A stretch of DNA of 43,752 nt from an uncultured Bacilli bacterium (lineage in GTDB: Bacteria; Bacillota_I; Bacilli_A; RF39; UBA660): contig CALVRW010000049.1 in the NCBI GenBank assembly GCA_944358795.1, forward strand, positions 1 through 43,752. The letters are read 5' to 3'. Positions 41,823 through 43,752 of this stretch are shown here, one piece after another (the first letter of the stretch is position 1; every line of letters starts with the position of its first letter). Both the position numbers and the translations under genes were made by a program. Below the pieces are notes generated by a model, which worked only from the letters and a program-made list of their open reading frames with translations, searched no databases and was not told where the DNA came from.

Positions 41823-41850
41823 ACCGAATTTCAAGTATAAGCATAAGATA
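41823..41850 (+). promoter_or_regulatory. SigK-like promoter of gerE
   Basis: -10 CATAAGATA (41842-41850) fits CATANNNTA, with AC at 41823-41824 seventeen bases upstream, the SigK pattern. gerE is SigK-dependent in Bacillus. Confidence 0.5.
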
Positions 41851-41896
41851 ACATGAAGAAATACAAACCATCCTATACGAGGAAGTGAGGGAGATT

Positions 41897-42103
41897 GTGA
41901 AAAAAAGAATCTTAACAAAAAGAGAAAATGAAGTATTTGAATTATTAATTAAAAATAAGACAACAAGTGAAATTGCGCATACCCTTGGAATTAGTGAAAA
42001 AACAGTACGTAATCATATTTCTAATGCAATGCAGAAATTGGGGGTAACAGGGCGTGCAGGAGCAGTTGTTGAATTATTAAAACTTGGCGAATTATCATTA
42101 TAG
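41897..42103 (+). CDS. gerE: Late sporulation transcription factor GerE
   Basis: 68-residue LuxR-type helix-turn-helix protein without a receiver domain, the GerE form. LTKRENEVFELLIKNKTTSEIA, ISEKTVRNHISNAMQKLGV and GRAGAVVELLKLGEL match B. subtilis GerE very closely. In the mother cell GerE, with SigK, controls late coat genes. I choose GTG 41897-41899, six bases after GAGG; an upstream GTG at 41885 is too close to its site. gerM follows 91 bases downstream, as gerE and gerM lie close together in Bacillus (one small gene apart). Confidence 0.93.
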   Translation: MKKRILTKRENEVFELLIKNKTTSEIAHTLGISEKTVRNHISNAMQKLGVTGRAGAVVELLKLGELSL

Positions 42104-42108
42104 AACAC

Positions 42109-42136
42109 AAAACCACTTAGTAATTAAGTGGTTTTA
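42109..42136 (+). terminator. Terminator after gerE
   Basis: Perfect 11-bp stem AAAACCACTTA (42109-42119) with 42125-42135, loop GTAAT; short T run. Confidence 0.7.
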
Positions 42137-42168
42137 CTATAAAATCGGTATGAATAAGAAAGAGAGTT

Positions 42169-42176
42169 CATAAAAT
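42169..42176 (+). promoter_or_regulatory. Possible SigE -10 box before gerM
   Basis: CATAAAAT fits the SigE -10 (CATANNNT), 19 bases before the ATG; the -35 is poor. gerM is a mother-cell gene in Bacillus. Confidence 0.35.
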
Positions 42177-42194
42177 GATTATAGAGGTGAAGAT

Positions 42195-43163
42195 ATGTTA
42201 AAGAAGATGATCAACAAGAAACTAGCCATTACTTCTGCCGCCTTATTCGCACTATTTTTAATCTACTTAGTTCCCAAAGATTCCCTTTATCAAATGAAAG
42301 ATGTTCCTAGTAAAGTCAGTTATGTTGATGCCCAAGTTAATACAGAAGAAATCTATTTATTAAATCATCATAATCTATTAGGACGCACAAAAATAGTTTG
42401 TAATAAACCTAGTAATGATATTACCAAAAGAGCGCAATTTATCGTCGAATCACTTATTTTAGATGGTCCAAATAGTAGTAGTATTCCAAGTGGCTTTCGA
42501 GCAATTATACCAAGTGGAACAAAAGTAAATGGAATTTCTTATGATAATCGAGTATTAAAAATAAATTTTTCAAAAGAACTACTAGAAGTTAACGAAGAAT
42601 TAGAAGAAAAAATGATTGAAGCAATTGTTTACAGTGTTACTACCATTGATGGAGTTGATAATGTCATACTGTATGTTGACAAAAAAATCTTAACATTTTT
42701 ACCAAAAACAAAGACAAGTCTCCCATCTACGTTAAATAGATCCATTGGTATTAATAAAGAATATGACTTTACCAAATTAGATAATATTAATCAAGTAACC
42801 GTATATTATGTTGATAAATGGGATGATAACTTCTACTATGTACCAGTTACCAAATATGTGAATGATGACAGGGAAAAAGTAAAAATCATTATTGATGAAC
42901 TAACTTCTACTAGTTCCTATCATAGTGATTTAATGAGTTTTTTAAATAGTAATACTGAAATATTAAATGTAACAACAACTGATGATATTATGGAATTAAA
43001 TTTTAATTCTTATATTTTTCAAGATAGTGAAGATAAAAATATATTAGAAGAAGTGATTCACACCATCTCTTTATCAATTAAAGATAATTATGATGTTTCT
43101 GAAGTTGTTTTTAAAGTAAATGAAGAAGAAATTTGTAAAAGTGTACTAAAAAGTATTGAATAA
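42195..43163 (+). CDS. gerM: Spore germination/sporulation protein GerM
   Basis: 322 residues: an N-terminal transmembrane helix (residues ~12-27) and two GerMN repeats, about 60-160 (RAQFIVESLILDGP, IPSGTKVNGISYDNRVLKINFSKEL) and about 195-305 (KVKIIIDELTS, LNVTTTDDIMELNFNSYIF). The length and doubled domain fit GerM, which sits at the mother-cell membrane and supports SpoIIQ-SpoIIIAH localisation during engulfment and later germination. GAGGTGA lies seven bases before ATG. It completes a spoIIIAH-gerE-gerM sporulation cluster. Confidence 0.88.
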   Translation: MLKKMINKKLAITSAALFALFLIYLVPKDSLYQMKDVPSKVSYVDAQVNTEEIYLLNHHNLLGRTKIVCNKPSNDITKRAQFIVESLILDGPNSSSIPSGFRAIIPSGTKVNGISYDNRVLKINFSKELLEVNEELEEKMIEAIVYSVTTIDGVDNVILYVDKKILTFLPKTKTSLPSTLNRSIGINKEYDFTKLDNINQVTVYYVDKWDDNFYYVPVTKYVNDDREKVKIIIDELTSTSSYHSDLMSFLNSNTEILNVTTTDDIMELNFNSYIFQDSEDKNILEEVIHTISLSIKDNYDVSEVVFKVNEEEICKSVLKSIE

Positions 43164-43184
43164 AAGATAATTTTGTTATATAAT
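43156..43184 (+). promoter_or_regulatory. Promoter of tRNA-Arg
   Basis: -35 TTGAAT (43156-43161), 17-base spacer, -10 TATAAT (43179-43184). The -35 overlaps the gerM stop codon. Confidence 0.75.
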
Positions 43185-43189
43185 TTATT

Positions 43190-43207
43190 TGTTCTTGAAA
43201 AAGAACA
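43190..43207 (+). other. Leader hairpin before tRNA-Arg
   Basis: Perfect 7-bp hairpin TGTTCTT-GAAA-AAGAACA between the promoter and the tRNA, so in the precursor 5' leader. Confidence 0.6.
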
Positions 43208-43212
43208 GATAA

Positions 43213-43289
43213 GTCCTGGTAGCTCAGCTGGATAGAGCAATGGCCTTCTAAGCCATCGGTCAGGGGTTCGAATCCCTTCCAGGACGCCA
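43213..43289 (+). tRNA. tRNA-Arg (anticodon TCT)
   Basis: 77 bases with encoded CCA; acceptor GTCCTGG/CCAGGAC, D-loop AGCTGGATA, anticodon loop CTTCTAA, T-loop TTCGAAT. UCU reads AGA and AGG. Confidence 0.96.
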
Positions 43290-43298
43290 TCTGAAATT

Positions 43299-43332
43299 AA
43301 AATCTAGAAAAAGAAACGGTTCTAGATTTTTT
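43299..43332 (+). terminator. Terminator of tRNA-Arg
   Basis: Eleven-bp stem AAAATCTAGAA (43299-43309) with 43320-43330, followed by Ts. Confidence 0.85.
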
Positions 43333-43500
43333 ATTTCGCTATACATTAAAAGAAAGAAGTCTCCCCTCTTTCTTTTTTTGTTGTTATCATTGCACTTTAT
43401 CAAATTCTTTCATTATGTAAATTTAGAGTCTATAAAGAAGAGTCATATCAAATCCATAATACAATATACTTATTAAAGAGTTACTTAATCCAATTATAGA
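43333..43500. other. Gap without a gene
   Basis: A/T-rich. It contains one more terminator-like hairpin, GAAAGAAG...CTTTC with a T run (about 43352-43378), and no coding frame I can support. Confidence 0.5.
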
Positions 43501-43530
43501 ATAATAAAAAGAAGGTCTTTTTTGACCTTC
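43501..43530 (-). terminator. Terminator of the right-edge gene
   Basis: Minus strand GAAGGTC-AAAAAA-GACCTTC then five Ts; lies 14 bases after the second stop codon of the edge gene. Confidence 0.85.
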
Positions 43531-43543
43531 CATACAAGTTCAT

Positions 43544-43752
43544 TTATCTTTCATTTTGGACGTCACCAATACTACTTGATAAAGAACTAGAAACTTGCGA
43601 TTATGAACATTGCATGCTTGTTTTCAAGATTGCTGTTCCAATTGCTCCTCCACTTCCGTTAAAATATAATGGATAATTAAATTGTGAAACTGTCTTAGGA
43701 AGTGTAAAATCAATATATGCCATTGTTGGTCCTGAAGTATTTGATTGAACTG
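43544..43752 (-). pseudogene. Right-edge gene fragment with an in-frame UAA
   Basis: The minus-strand frame enters from the right edge (phase: first full codon at 43748-43750) and gives 49 residues (GPTMAYIDFTLPKTVSQF, YPLYFNGSGGAIGT), then TAA at 43601-43603. The same frame stays open for 18 more codons, SQVSSSLSSSIGDVQNER, to a TAA at 43544, just before the terminator. The distance to the terminator suggests the real end is 43544 and the first stop is a lesion. Family unknown; the composition (Ser, Thr, Gly, aromatic) suggests a beta-rich or secreted structural protein. Confidence 0.5.

Noticed and set aside
20838-43603. Alternative genetic code or stop-codon recoding explaining the in-frame stops
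   Set aside because: Both UAA and UGA are affected, good genes end with each of them, Trp is UGG, and no suppressor tRNA or SECIS-like context was seen.
1-43752. CRISPR array, insertion sequence or prophage
   Set aside because: No regularly spaced direct repeats, transposase, integrase or phage structural gene could be recognised.

Overview
This is a low-GC Firmicute (Bacillota) chromosome segment using the standard bacterial code: UGG encodes Trp, and UGA ends good genes such as rodZ and bceR. Genes are short and tightly packed, with strong AGGAGG-type ribosome binding sites and many U-rich terminators. The content includes gpsB next to a B-type RNase P RNA, rodZ-pgsA-recA, rnhC beside cvpA and trxA, a T-box leader before thrS, a BceRS/BceAB module, and the sporulation genes spoVS, spoIIIAH-like, gerE and gerM. 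Together these point to an endospore-lineage Bacilli relative, probably one of the small-genome uncultured gut groups; the exact lineage is an inference.

Layout. 1-2.5 kb: edge fragment, trxA-cvpA, divergent rnhC. 2.5-7.9 kb: cell-envelope genes (YitT-like, murC, an M23 hydrolase, a polysaccharide deacetylase) with spoVS. 7.9-16.1 kb: a peptide-antibiotic detoxification module, bceRS and bceAB, with two paralogous leucine-rich-repeat (LRR) genes between them and a BceR-type operator before bceA. 16.1-20.8 kb: deoxyinosine glycosylase, tspO, cls-mutY, ldh. 20.8-25.1 kb: a DUF2935 gene broken by an in-frame stop, then an SDR / aldo-keto reductase / membrane-anchored flavodoxin redox locus, a gene remnant and mscL. 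25.2-26.4 kb: an unrecognised possible nuclease gene whose end runs into an inverted, degenerate copy of the neighbouring tRNA-Gly, then tRNA-Gly and tRNA-Ser. 26.5-34.7 kb: housekeeping block (sigma factor, recA, pgsA, rodZ, rnpB, gpsB, thrS under a T-box, ZIP transporter). 34.8-37.1 kb: a large LytR-CpsA-Psr protein and tRNA-Cys. 37.1-40.2 kb: an accessory patch with two GNAT acetyltransferases, one frameshifted, and an HD-HD-P-loop protein interrupted by UGA inside its Walker A motif. 40.3-43.3 kb: an unknown protein, a short RhuM-like protein, spoIIIAH-like, gerE, gerM and tRNA-Arg. The right edge cuts a minus-strand gene that also has an in-frame stop.

Working logic. Wall synthesis and remodelling are heavily represented (murC, M23, deacetylase, LCP, gpsB, rodZ) together with anionic phospholipid synthesis (pgsA, cls). 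gerE and gerM are adjacent and carry mother-cell-type promoter matches (SigK-like before gerE, SigE-like before gerM), as expected if the organism sporulates. The most unusual items are the LRR pair inside the Bce locus, the unknown gene sharing the thrS T-box, the three-domain HD/HD/P-loop protein, and the tRNA-Gly-like inverted segment at the end of the possible nuclease gene. Four reading frames carry a single lesion each, which means either recent decay of accessory genes or sequence error; only reads can tell.
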